A stretch of DNA of 64,000 nucleotides from CAZGSN01 sp964371655 (GCA_964371655.1 CAYJOD010000025.1:13346-77345); one strand, 5' to 3'; counted from the first letter of the stretch, positions 44,479 through 53,239 are shown. Notes: generated by a model not told the origin, from the sequence alone. Numbers and translations: made by a program.

Positions 44479-45281
44479 GTCATGCAGTAGCGAAAATCCC
44501 GAGTGCGGCTCTAGTGGCATTGTTGGTACTGCTGCCGCACGGTGCCGTCGGCCAATGTTGCGGCGACTGCAGCGGCGACGGTGTGGTGACCGTCGACGAG
44601 GTCGTCACCTCGGTGAAGCGGGCGCTGGCGGGCTGTTCGGATGATGGCATCTGCAGTACGGAGAGCTGCCCGGCGCAGCTGGCGCAGTGTCGTAGCGACC
44701 TGGCCGCCGCCCAGAGCTTTCCGGCTTCGGGGCAGATCACCACGTACGGGGCGGGCTCGGACGGCGATGTACAGGCGGGAGCGATCCTATCGTACACGGA
44801 CAACGGCGACGGCACGATCACCGACAATAACACCGGCCTGATGTGGGAGAAGAAAGACGACTCCGGCGGCATCCACGACGTGAACCCCACGTATACGTGG
44901 GGGATGTATTCAGCGCCGCATACGATGAACGGTACGATGGTGACCGCGTTCCTGGCGGCACTCAACAGCGCCGAGGGTTTTGCCGGGCATACCGACTGGC
45001 GTATCCCAAACTTGCGGGAACTGCAGAGCATCGTCGACTACCAGATCCCGTATCCCGGACCGACGGTCGGCGCCGCCTTCCACCACGCCGCCACCTGCGG
45101 CGGATGCGTCGAGGTGACGGCAACGACGTGCAGTTGCACGGCGCCCGCCTACTACTGGGCGTCGACTACCTTTCGCGGCGACCCGAACTACGCGTGGAGC
45201 GTCAACTTCGAGCTCGGGCTCGTCACCCCCGCGAATAAGAGCCTGGCCCTCAGCGTGCGGGCCGTACGCGGCGGCATGTAG
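44475..45281 (+). CDS. secreted Lcl/DUF1566-domain protein with dockerin-like module
   Basis: 268 residues. A signal peptide (residues about 8-26, AALVALLVLLPHGAVGQ) precedes CCGDCSGDGVVTVDEVVTSV, the same Cys/EF-hand-like module seen at 7255 and 40183, here N-terminal. The main domain has the DUF1566/Lcl C-terminal pattern: DNGDGTITDNNTGLMWEK, DWRIPNLRELQSIVDY, YYWASTTF and LSVRAVRGG. Such domains occur in extracellular adhesins and sulfatase-like fibre proteins. The ATG overlaps the stop of the corrinoid activator (ATGA), which is odd because one is cytoplasmic and one is exported. No enzymatic role is apparent. Confidence 0.82.
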   Translation: MSHAVAKIPSAALVALLVLLPHGAVGQCCGDCSGDGVVTVDEVVTSVKRALAGCSDDGICSTESCPAQLAQCRSDLAAAQSFPASGQITTYGAGSDGDVQAGAILSYTDNGDGTITDNNTGLMWEKKDDSGGIHDVNPTYTWGMYSAPHTMNGTMVTAFLAALNSAEGFAGHTDWRIPNLRELQSIVDYQIPYPGPTVGAAFHHAATCGGCVEVTATTCSCTAPAYYWASTTFRGDPNYAWSVNFELGLVTPANKSLALSVRAVRGGM

Positions 45282-45304
45282 TGCTTCGATGCTTGGATGG
45301 GAAT

Positions 45305-45739
45305 AACCGTTTAGCCGTATGAACTTGAGGATGGCATGCACCGAAGGAGCGCCCCTCGATACGCCGCCAGAAGAGGGCGGCTACTCGGGGCGAACGGTTT
45401 GGCGGCTATTCTCAGCTGCTTGTATCCGTTCGTCCCGAGTCGGCCCCTCCTGAGTAGGCGCCTCCTTAGGCGCCGTATCGAAGGATTCTCAGGGGCCGTA
45501 TCGAGGGACGGCACAGAGGTCAGCGAGTACTTCAGACCGCTAAACCCGAAAACCTCGATTAGAACCGCGGATGAACACGGATGGACGCGGATTCGGAAGC
45601 GAACCACTTCCTTTCGAAGCGTATCGATTTTGTCCGGGCGAATTCATCGCCTGAATCCCTGCATGCCCCGTTTCTGGTTTTATCCGCGTTCATCGGCGTC
45701 CATCCGTGGTTCCAACTGAGTTGTCTGGGCTAAACGGTT
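45305..45739. repeat. 435-bp nested repeat bounded by AACCGTTTAGCC
   Basis: The outer pair AACCGTTTAGCC (45305-45316) / GGCTAAACGGTT (45728-45739) encloses a palindrome of the TCGATACGCCGCC/CGAACGG family (about 45353-45515) and then the second MITE-like copy. No gene is visible in 45282-45810. Confidence 0.7.
45548..45724. repeat. MITE-like element, copy 2 (177 bp)
   Basis: Near-identical to 15625-15805, in the same orientation; differences are a few substitutions and a four-base deletion. Both ends of homology coincide exactly (GAAAACCTCG at left, GAGTTGT at right), the behaviour of a discrete mobile unit. Confidence 0.8.
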
Positions 45740-45810
45740 TCGGATGGGAAACGTAGGAGCGTATCCGACGCAAGTCCTGGTTGGCTGAGTCTTGCATGGA
45801 TGCCTTTCAT

Positions 45811-46551
45811 CTACTCCCTGTAATCAACCAAGGCGGGTGGATGGAGCGAGCGGTCTTCCAGGAGACGCAACGCCGCTTCCAATACCGCGTGCTGATGCGC
45901 GGCGTTGCCCGGACTTCGTAGAGGGTAGCCGTGTGCGAACGGAACGAACAACGCTCGCGGCGGTCGAACCCGTTCCGCGACCTCGCGCAGAAGCTGGATG
46001 GCCACGGTGCAAATCCCCTGGCGTTCGAGCTCGGCTGCGACCAGGCCCACGGCCTGGTTACACATGGGTCAGACGGGAACGAGCAACGCGACGTCGACTC
46101 CATCGGCTAGCAGCCGACGCGCGACCTCCGGCGCTGTGTCCCGGATCAAGCGTCCCGGCGCGGTGATCGATCCCATGAACGACAGATGCCGATGATTCAC
46201 CGTGCCGATGCGCTGCCGCTCAACGAGCTCGCGCACACGATCGATCGGGAATGCAACGTTTGGGTCCGCGCGCATACCGCTGTGGTCGAAGGATTCGCTG
46301 CGGTGGGTGTCGGCCAGCGTGTGCACGTCAATGCCAGCAGGAATATCGCGCAGCGATACATCACCACCGCGCACCGACTCATCGAAGCGATCCTGTCCCG
46401 GCACCACGAACCCCGCACTCGAAACCAGTGCCAGACGGCACTGCGCGAGTGGCTTGCGGAGCGGCGTCCACGGCACCGGATCGATCCGGCGCCAGCGATA
46501 GGCCTTGAGGAACAGGCGCAGCCGAAGCGTAAACTCGTTTGTCGATCCCAT
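45811..46551 (-). CDS. GrdB-like selenoprotein (glycine/betaine/sarcosine/D-proline reductase B family), Sec-encoding TGA
   Basis: 246 residues when TGA at 46071-46069 is read as selenocysteine (Sec161). Before the TGA: LALVSSAGFVVPGQDRFDES, GDVSLRDIP, ADPNVAFPIDRVRELV and ADGVDVALLVPV. After it, in the same frame: PMCNQAVGLVAAELERQGI, PPRALFVPFAHGYPLRSPG and a LLEDRS ending. Both halves match the GrdB-type family, and the junction gives U-P-M-C, the UxxC redox pair seen at that site in the family. A hairpin fitting a bacterial SECIS lies just downstream. The ATG at 46551 follows GAGAGG. The protein is much shorter than clostridial GrdB and lacks GrdA/C/D neighbours, so it is a stand-alone redox homologue, not a full glycine reductase. 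SelB/SelC are not in the window. Confidence 0.85.
46041..46057 (-). promoter_or_regulatory. SECIS-like hairpin downstream of the Sec TGA
   Basis: On the minus strand, 11 bases after the TGA, CCAGGC-CGTGG-GCCTGG forms a six-base-pair stem with a five-base apical loop. The loop has G at its second position followed by U, and starts 17 bases after the TGA. This meets the spacing and loop-G rule that I recall for bacterial SECIS elements. Confidence 0.65.
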
Positions 46552-46627
46552 GGCGGCCTCTCTCTTGCGGGTTGAGCTGTAGCGTTCGGCCAAGTCGCTG
46601 TCTGTGCTCACAGGGCTTTAGCCTGGA

Positions 46628-46756
46628 TATCTCACCGCAGAGACGCGGAGACGCAGAGAAACGCCAGATCGATTCCGCTTACTCTGCTTTTTCGGAGGAT
46701 ACGCAATTCCTTTCAGAATTTCTTCTTCTCCGCGCCTCTGCGTCTCTGCGGTGAAG
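46628..46756. repeat. palindromic repeat of the CGCAGAGACGCGGAG family
   Basis: Left arm TCACCGCAGAGACGCGGAGA (about 46630) and right arm CTCTGCGTCTCTGCGGTGAA (about 46735) enclose about 85 bases. It is related to the CCACAGAGGCACAGAG arms at 15509 and 49603. It fills most of the gap between the selenoprotein and the next gene. Confidence 0.65.
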
Positions 46757-46873
46757 CCTTGGCAAAAGGACCAGGAGTTGATCGGCAGACATCTGGCAGC
46801 TTGCCTGATGGCGCTGCCCGCCCCCTTGCGCTCGATCCTGCGATTGCTCCAAGATCTCCGGGAAGTCGTCGCG

Positions 46874-47641
46874 ATGCCCCCATCACGCCACATCCTGAGC
46901 TTTGCCGAGTATGCCGCGATTCGGCATAGCACACCCTACGTCATCGACGTCGCACGCGACGGGTCTCGTCTGGTACTCTTCGGCGGGCGCCACAGCTCGA
47001 ATCCGGCAGATCCAATGTTCGACCAGATCGAGGCGATGTTCCTGAAGCTGGCCCCGGCGTTCGCCCTGCACGAAGGGACACCGCCCGCCATTGAGATGGA
47101 TCGCGAGATCGCGATCCGCAGGCACGGCGAGGCGGGGCTGGTTCGACATCTTGCCGCAGGCACCGGCATCGACACCGCGAGCATGGACATACCGCTGGTG
47201 GACGAAGCGCAACGGCTACGGCGCGCGCTCGCGCCGGACACGGCGCTGGTGTTTCTTGTGGTGCGCCAGCTGGCGTCGTTCAACCGCAAGACAGCGCGCA
47301 TGAATTTCGACGCGTACTTCGCCGAGTTCTTCGAGCTGATCGGGCCGGCACTGGGAATCGCGGCGCTCGACTGGCCGCTGATCGAGGCCGAGCATGTGCG
47401 CGTCCTCGGACGGCCGCTGTCACCGCGCAGTGTGACGGCGATCGAGACCGACCCGATGTACGACGACCTGCCGACGCAGCGAATCTCGCGCCTGTCGAAT
47501 CGCCTGCGCGACGAGCACATGCTCGGCCGCCTACTCGACGCCGTGGCCGAACATGAGCGCGTGTTCGCGACGGTGGGCGTGAGCCACGCCGTCATGCTGG
47601 AACCCGCACTGCGGGCGGCCATCGAGAAGCAGGGCCGGTAA
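46874..47641 (+). CDS. TraB/GumN-superfamily-like conserved protein
   Basis: 255 residues from ATG 46874, which has GGGAAG eight bases upstream; the open frame extends to 46751 but that part derives from a repeat. Motifs: RLVLFGGRHSSNPADPMFDQ, AFALHEGTPPAIEMDREIAI and RVFATVGVSHAVMLEPAL. The early G-x-x-H-S and late V-G-x-S/G-H-A pattern matches the TraB/PrgY/GumN (Tiki-like) fold, whose members bind metal or act as proteases or haem-binding regulators. No signal peptide is seen, which is unusual for GumN. Function unassigned. Confidence 0.65.
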   Translation: MPPSRHILSFAEYAAIRHSTPYVIDVARDGSRLVLFGGRHSSNPADPMFDQIEAMFLKLAPAFALHEGTPPAIEMDREIAIRRHGEAGLVRHLAAGTGIDTASMDIPLVDEAQRLRRALAPDTALVFLVVRQLASFNRKTARMNFDAYFAEFFELIGPALGIAALDWPLIEAEHVRVLGRPLSPRSVTAIETDPMYDDLPTQRISRLSNRLRDEHMLGRLLDAVAEHERVFATVGVSHAVMLEPALRAAIEKQGR

Positions 47642-47683
47642 CGGGAAGGCGCCCGCATTTCCGCGGCTGACGGCAGACAGCGA

Positions 47684-49366
47684 CTATGCCGTTTCTTGGC
47701 CGAGGCTGATGTCTTGCGGAATCAAAACACGGAAGGTCGACCCGCGGCCGAGGTTGCTTTCGACGGCCACGGTGCCGCCGAGAGCGTCGACCAGAGAGCG
47801 TACGATGTACAGACCCAAACCGACGCCGCCGTAGCGGCGGGTCGACGAGCCATCGCCCTGGCGAAACGGTTCGAAGACAACGGGTAGCAGGTCCGCGGAG
47901 ATACCAATGCCGGTATCGCTAACCACGAACTCGACACCGCCGCCGCGTCGCTGGGTGCTAATGAGCACGCGCCCCTGCTCGGTGAATTTCAACGCGTTGC
48001 GTACCAGGTTCTTGAGGATCACCTTCAGCTTCACCACATCGGTGCGCAGCAGGATAGTTTCGGCCGGCGGTTGCCAAGTGACATCGACCGCCGGCACGTT
48101 GCCGGCGAAGGAGCATTCGACCCGCAGTTGATCGAGCAGCGTGTCGAGTGCGATCTCGCTGATCTCGATCGGCAACTGTCCCTTGTCGATACGACTGAAG
48201 TCGAGCGTCGCGGCGATGAGATCGAGGAGCTCCAGCGAGCTTCTGTCAACCCTTTCAAGGATTGCGATTTGTTCGTCCGTCAGGCGACCGAATGAGCCGT
48301 CGCGCAGCAACGTTACGTAACCCACGATCACGTTCAACGGGGTCCGCAGCTCATGCGACATGGTCGCAACGAAGTCCGATTTCACACGGTTCGCCTGCTC
48401 CAGCTCTTCGATGAGCAAGGCGTTGGCAAGGGCGAGGGACCCGATGTGCGCGATGCCGGCAGCGAGACGCTTCTGCTGTCGGGTGAACCGTTGCTCACGC
48501 CCGCGGTAGGCCGCGGTCTGGAAGCCGACGAGGTCTTTGCCGCGTCGCAGCGGCAGGTAGAGGACAACCGTGATCCCAAGCGACTGAGCAAGGCCGGGAA
48601 TGATCTCATTAGGATGCTCGCTCATCACCACCTGAACAACACCGAGCTCCTCGATCGCCGCGACCAAGTCAGTCATCGCCGCTCGCGGCAGGCGCACGGA
48701 ACGTGTCTCCACCCGCTCCTCGGGCGCATCGCCATGGCTGGATACGACGGTGTAGGTGTCGTCCTTCGATTGCCACAGCCACGTCCGGCTAACATCACAC
48801 TGCAACGCTTCGGTCGTGCACCGACACAAGGAGTCCAGGAGCCTGGGTGTATCGAGCGACGAGATGAGCGCCTCGCCGACGCGTCCGAGAGCGGCGGAGT
48901 TCTGGGCTTCCTCCCCTCGCTCCGCTCCGGCCCGCGCACGTTCGCGGCGAGTCGCGGCTTCGCGCAGCGCGCGGCTGACCGCCGGCACCAGGCGGGCCAG
49001 CTTCCCTTTGATGAGGTAGTCGTGCGCCCCCGCCTTCATCGCCTGCACGGCAAGGTCTTCGCCGACATGGCCGGAGACGATGAGGAACGGCAGATCAAGT
49101 CCCGTCACGTGCAAGAGCTCCAGAGCGGCGGGCCCGCTGAAGCGCGGCATCGAGTAGTCACAGATGATGAGATCCCACTCGCGCCGCACCAACGCCGCCG
49201 TCATTGCTGCTGCATCCTCGACGCGCAGAACCACGGGAGCGTAGCCGCCGCGGCGCAACTCCGCGGTCACCAACTCTGCGTCGTCCTCGGAATTTTCGAT
49301 CAGCAAGACGTGCAGCGAGATGCCACTGTGGTCCGCTTCAGCCGCGGACAGGGTCTCAAACTCCAT
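47684..49366 (-). CDS. response-regulator-receiver/GAF/histidine-kinase hybrid
   Basis: 560 residues, cytoplasmic (no membrane helix). An N-terminal receiver domain runs about residues 18-138, with acidic pocket ENSEDD, phospho-acceptor Asp70 in LIICDYSMP and SGH/IKGK motifs. The GAF domain is about 160-320 (SSLDTPRLLDSLCRCTTEAL). The HisKA domain has SHELRTPLNVI with His338. The HATPase domain has LVRNALKFTE, VSDTGIGI and GGVGLGLYIVRSLVDALGG. The order REC-GAF-HK indicates it receives phosphate from another kinase as well as signalling itself. It is orphan: no response regulator adjoins it. The nearest two-component pair is at 60607-63939. Confidence 0.9.
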   Translation of the reverse strand: MEFETLSAAEADHSGISLHVLLIENSEDDAELVTAELRRGGYAPVVLRVEDAAAMTAALVRREWDLIICDYSMPRFSGPAALELLHVTGLDLPFLIVSGHVGEDLAVQAMKAGAHDYLIKGKLARLVPAVSRALREAATRRERARAGAERGEEAQNSAALGRVGEALISSLDTPRLLDSLCRCTTEALQCDVSRTWLWQSKDDTYTVVSSHGDAPEERVETRSVRLPRAAMTDLVAAIEELGVVQVVMSEHPNEIIPGLAQSLGITVVLYLPLRRGKDLVGFQTAAYRGREQRFTRQQKRLAAGIAHIGSLALANALLIEELEQANRVKSDFVATMSHELRTPLNVIVGYVTLLRDGSFGRLTDEQIAILERVDRSSLELLDLIAATLDFSRIDKGQLPIEISEIALDTLLDQLRVECSFAGNVPAVDVTWQPPAETILLRTDVVKLKVILKNLVRNALKFTEQGRVLISTQRRGGGVEFVVSDTGIGISADLLPVVFEPFRQGDGSSTRRYGGVGLGLYIVRSLVDALGGTVAVESNLGRGSTFRVLIPQDISLGQETA

Positions 49367-49487
49367 ACGTCAGAACTCTTATCTCATCCCAGAGACCTGA
49401 AGAAGGACGAAGCGATTGGCGTCGCGGATTGAGCTGCGCCGAACGCCGCGCTCTTGCAGGGTTCGCAATCAGTCACGGAGTCAGTGA

Positions 49488-49579
49488 CCGGGACTCGCGG
49501 GGACGCTGCTGACAATGTCGACAGATCGACCGCGCGCTGCGTTTGTCAACTCAGTCAGCAACGTCCCCACGGACCGGGG
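49488..49579. repeat. inverted repeat upstream of the hybrid kinase
   Basis: CCGGGACTCGCGGGGACGCT (49488 on, continuing GCTGAC) is mirrored by GTCAGCAACGTCCCCACGGA (49554 on, continuing CCGGGG), an imperfect 26-bp inverted repeat with a 40-base spacer. It lies 120 bases before the kinase start. Confidence 0.6.
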
Positions 49580-49602
49580 ATTCCGAGTTGAACCGGAAGA
49601 TT

Positions 49603-49922
49603 GAACCACAGAGGACCCAGAGACCACAGAGATGAGTCAAGGAACTTCCGGACGCTTTTGTCTGTGTAACAAGGGTTTCGTTTCTTGTCGGCACGCGACG
49701 ATTTCCGAATTGTGACCGCAAGGCCAGCTCCCCTCGCCCGCATTACTTGCGGGAGAGGGTTAGGGTGAGGGAACCGCGGTGGATGGGCGGAGCGCAGCGT
49801 CGAGGAAAAGGTGGATCCCTCACCCCCGCCCTCTCCCGCAGTGGTGCGGGAGAGGGTGTGCTTCCAAACAGCGGCGCCGGTTTGGGTTGCGGGCGTCAAC
49901 CGCGCTGGGTCCTCTGTGGTTC
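49603..49922. repeat. composite nested palindromic element, copy C
   Basis: A perfect 17-bp inverted repeat, GAACCACAGAGGACCCA (49603-49619) / TGGGTCCTCTGTGGTTC (49906-49922), encloses an element whose ends (49675-49919) match copies A and B. Its core is CCTCTCCCGCA-type (GCGGGAGAGGGTTAGGGTGA ... CCTCACCCCCGCCCTCTCCC). The 740-base gap 49367-50106 contains repeats only. Confidence 0.75.
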
Positions 49923-50106
49923 CTTCCCTCTTGGACCAGACTTGTTGTCACTGCGGACTCGGCTACGGCTGCCGTTGCAGATCTCGTGGTTGTGACTCGT
50001 CAGATGTGCCTGAGTTACGCAGGACATGCTCCTACGTCCCCGCGGGTCTCCGCTTGGGCGTTTGGCAACGCGGATCAGTTTCTCACAGCCCCTCAGCCCG
50101 TAGCTC

Positions 50107-52458
50107 TTACGTGCCGCAAAGCGCCTGCGACCCGTCGGGTGCGGCGGCGGCATCGCGGCGGCGACCGGGCCAGAGGAAACGCGGCTGGACGATCATCACC
50201 AAGGCCGGCAGCACGGTGACCGCGGCGAGGGAGCTGACCAGCATGATCAGTGCCGTGAACCCGCCCAGGTGCATCCACGCGGCGAAGCCCGAGAAGACGA
50301 GGATCAGGTATCCCAAGGTGATGGCAGAGGAGACGAAGAAAATGGCCTTGCCGCAAGTCAGCAGCGTCTGCCGCACGGCGTCGACGAGCGTGTGCGCGCT
50401 GAGCTCTTCGCGCAATCGGAAGATCAGGTAGATCGCGAAGTCGGCCCCGATGCTCACGCCCATGGCCGTGACCGAGGCGGTGCTCATGCTCAGCGCCGTC
50501 TGCGTCCAACCCATCACCCCGAAGTTGACGACGACCGCAATCGCCAACGGCGATAGGACTAGCAGCGCTCCAACGATGGACTGCAAGGCCAGCGCCGAAA
50601 GCAGGAAGATGATGGCCGCCACCTGGACCAAGTTGCGGATCTTCTCGCGCACGATCACTTCATTCACCGCCGCCTGGGCACCCAACGCGCCGCCGGCGAC
50701 GCCGACGGTGACCGGCAGACCGGCGAAGCGCTGTGCCGCGAACTCTTTCAGGTCGTGCACCAGCACATGCACGAAAGCCGAGGCATCCGACTTGTTGAAC
50801 GCGAAGACCACGCCGTCGCGATAGCTGGGATCGACGAGATTGCTGAGGTCGTCGGGCTGCCCCGACAGAGAATAGAGGAAGAGGTATTGGGCAATCAGCG
50901 CTTGCCGGTCGGGAATGGCCGCGCTGCGCGCACCTTCCGGGTCCATGGTCCGGTGCATGCGCTTGACGTAGTCGGCAATCGAGAGCGTCTTCCCCACTTC
51001 CGCAAAGCGGCGCATGAACGCCTGCAGGTCATCGATGGCGCGCAACACCTCAGGCTGCTGCAGCACACCTTCCGCGTTGCCCTCGAGCAGAACCTTGAGA
51101 ATCGAGGCTCCCGCAAACTTGTCGTTGATGAGCGCATCGTCGCGTCGCAGCTCACTTGTCGAGGAGAAATAACCACGCAGGCTGCTGTCGACCTTGAGCG
51201 ACAGCATACCGCCCAAGGAGACGACCATCACCGCCGTGGCGACGCCGATGACGGCCCATGGCCGTCGCACCACGTGCTCCGCGAGCCGCTGCAGGATCGG
51301 CGCAAGCCAGCGCGATTCGCGCTCGCGCAACGCTTCGCGTCGCTTTGGACCACCCAGCAACACTCGACACGCCGGGATGAAGGTCATCTCGATGACCAGC
51401 GCGCTGAGGATGCCGCAAGCCATCAGGAGGCCGAACACTCTGACGCTGGGGACATCGAAGGTGGCGAGCGAGGCGAAGCCAGCGGCGGCGATCAGCCCCG
51501 CCATGAACATCACCGGCCCGACCTTCTCGAGCGACGCGATGATCGCCTGCCGGTTGTCGCCATGCGCCGCGTACTCCTCGTAATAGCGCTTGAGAATCTG
51601 CACGGCGTGGCCGGCAGCGACGGCGAGAATTGTCACCGGAGCAATCGCGCTCCAGGTGTCGAGCGGGGCGCGCAGGGCTCCCATGGTGCCGAGGGCCCAC
51701 GCCACGCTCAGCAGCGCGGTGAGCAACGGCAGGCACATCGCCTGCCAGGTTCGAAACGCTTCGTAGTGCACCAGGCCGATCACCAACACGGCGAGGGGGA
51801 AAAGGATCGCCATCTGCGCCGTGTATCGGTCGAGATACGAAAAGACGATCGGTCCACCGGCGAGCGCGATCCGCGTGGTGGCACTGCGTTCGGGCGCAAC
51901 GATCGCTTCGAGCTGGCGATGCAGGGAGACGTAAGCCACGTCGACCGGCACTTCGAGAATGACCGCGGCGGCGGTGCGATCGGCGGACACGAGCGTGCCG
52001 GTGTAGAGCTCGTTGTTGGCGAGATCGGCGCGCAAACGCCGAATGCCCTCGTCGTCATCGGGCACCGTGGGCATCAACGCGTGCACGTCGATGCTGTCGG
52101 GCGTGTCGTCGAGCGTCTTGACCCGTGGTGACGCAATGCTGAGCACGCTGCCACGGGTGGCCTCCGGAAGCGCTTCGACCTTGCGCGTGATCCGCTCAAT
52201 CCTTGCCAGGGTATCGTGGTTAAAAATGTCGCCGCTGCTCTGTGCGATCGCGATGACGACAACCGCGCCGCCGCCGAAGCGGTCGTTGATGCGGTTGTAC
52301 AACTGCACGTAGGGATGATCCTGCGGCATTTGGTCGCTCTCGCGAATGTCCAGCCGCAAGTGACTCACCTGCATCCCAAGTCCCAGGGTGAGCAGCAGGA
52401 CTACGGTCAGCACCTGCACGGGACGCCCAACGACGAATGTTGCCCAGCGACGAAACAC
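50107..52458 (-). CDS. MMPL/RND-family membrane exporter
   Basis: 783 residues with the RND two-fold pattern. TM1 is about 13-32 (VQVLTVVLLLTLGLGMQV), followed by a periplasmic porter domain to about 215. A five-to-six helix bundle (FPLAVLVIGLVHYEAF, IAPVTILAVAAGHAVQILKR) reaches about 380, then TM7, a second porter domain, and a final bundle (VAAIIFLLSALALQSIVGAL, GVSIGADFAIYLIFRLREEL). GADFAIY carries the acidic residue used for proton coupling in MMPL proteins. MMPL transporters export lipids and lipopeptides, and the gene lies last in the synthetase operon. GTG start at 52458 after AAGGGGGG. Export of the synthetase product is inferred. Confidence 0.9.
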   Translation of the reverse strand: MFRRWATFVVGRPVQVLTVVLLLTLGLGMQVSHLRLDIRESDQMPQDHPYVQLYNRINDRFGGGAVVVIAIAQSSGDIFNHDTLARIERITRKVEALPEATRGSVLSIASPRVKTLDDTPDSIDVHALMPTVPDDDEGIRRLRADLANNELYTGTLVSADRTAAAVILEVPVDVAYVSLHRQLEAIVAPERSATTRIALAGGPIVFSYLDRYTAQMAILFPLAVLVIGLVHYEAFRTWQAMCLPLLTALLSVAWALGTMGALRAPLDTWSAIAPVTILAVAAGHAVQILKRYYEEYAAHGDNRQAIIASLEKVGPVMFMAGLIAAAGFASLATFDVPSVRVFGLLMACGILSALVIEMTFIPACRVLLGGPKRREALRERESRWLAPILQRLAEHVVRRPWAVIGVATAVMVVSLGGMLSLKVDSSLRGYFSSTSELRRDDALINDKFAGASILKVLLEGNAEGVLQQPEVLRAIDDLQAFMRRFAEVGKTLSIADYVKRMHRTMDPEGARSAAIPDRQALIAQYLFLYSLSGQPDDLSNLVDPSYRDGVVFAFNKSDASAFVHVLVHDLKEFAAQRFAGLPVTVGVAGGALGAQAAVNEVIVREKIRNLVQVAAIIFLLSALALQSIVGALLVLSPLAIAVVVNFGVMGWTQTALSMSTASVTAMGVSIGADFAIYLIFRLREELSAHTLVDAVRQTLLTCGKAIFFVSSAITLGYLILVFSGFAAWMHLGGFTALIMLVSSLAAVTVLPALVMIVQPRFLWPGRRRDAAAAPDGSQALCGT

Positions 52459-52495
52459 CTATCCCCCCTTCGATCCTACGCGCCGACGCGCCCCC

Positions 52496-53236
52496 CTACG
52501 GCGGCAGCGGCCGCTCGTAGCATGTGATCTGCCATTGATCGCCGGCGGCGGCAACAGCGGCGGCATAACTGTCGTCCGGGTACACGTCTTCGACGCGCCA
52601 GCACCGGTTCGGCGACAGGACGACGGAGCTCCCGGAACCCGCCAAGCCGTCACCGTTGGCTTTCACGATGGCTTCCTTGCGGGCCCAATACGCGAAGAAG
52701 GCGCGGCGCCGCGATGCCTCGGGCAGCCGCCGCAACGCCGCTGTCTCCGGCGGCGCAAAAAAGCGCTCGGCGAGATCGTCACAGGCCACGTTGTCGCGAA
52801 TCCGCTCCACGTCGATGCCAACCTCGCGTCCGCGCGTGATTGCGAACAAAGCCAGGCCATGGGAGTGAGAAAGGCTGAATTGCGGCGCCTGATCGCCAGG
52901 GCGCACCTCCAGCGCCGGCTTCCCATGTGGGCCATAACGAAAGCGCAGCCGCCGCGGATCTTCGTCGACGTAGCGTGCCAGGAGCCAACGCAGGACGCCT
53001 CTGGTAACGACGAAGCTGCGGCGGATGTCGGCAAACGCGAAGCGCTCGGCGCGGGCACGCTCATCGGACGAGAGCAGCGATTCGAGTCGACGCTCCTCGG
53101 AGTCTACTTCGTCGATGTGCAGCCGCCACACGTGCACGTCGGCGGGCGCAAGCCGCAACGCCGACGGCGCCGATTGCCATGGCAATCGGGGCACGGAGGC
53201 ATCGATGGTCTTGCCGATGACGTGCGGCACGAACAA
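52496..53236 (-). CDS. Sfp-type 4'-phosphopantetheinyl transferase
   Basis: 246 residues. Sfp-family motifs are in order: HGKPAL, FSLSHSHGLALFAITRGREV followed by GIDVER (Mg-binding Asp/Glu), and FFAYWARKEAIVKANGDGL (the W-x-x-K-E-A signature). It transfers the phosphopantetheine arm of CoA to a conserved Ser of carrier proteins, here presumably Ser627 and Ser1702 of the adjacent synthetase. TTG 53236 is used as start, with GTG 53230 possible. It is three bases downstream of the DUF2283 gene and 37 bases upstream of the exporter gene, consistent with one transcript. Confidence 0.93.
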   Translation of the reverse strand: MFVPHVIGKTIDASVPRLPWQSAPSALRLAPADVHVWRLHIDEVDSEERRLESLLSSDERARAERFAFADIRRSFVVTRGVLRWLLARYVDEDPRRLRFRYGPHGKPALEVRPGDQAPQFSLSHSHGLALFAITRGREVGIDVERIRDNVACDDLAERFFAPPETAALRRLPEASRRRAFFAYWARKEAIVKANGDGLAGSGSSVVLSPNRCWRVEDVYPDDSYAAAVAAAGDQWQITCYERPLPP

Positions 53237-53239
53237 CGC

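Noticed and set aside
45811..46065. C-terminal half of the GrdB-like gene as an independent 84-residue gene
   Set aside because: It lacks a ribosome binding site, begins at the UxxC Cys region and continues the upstream frame; better explained by Sec decoding.
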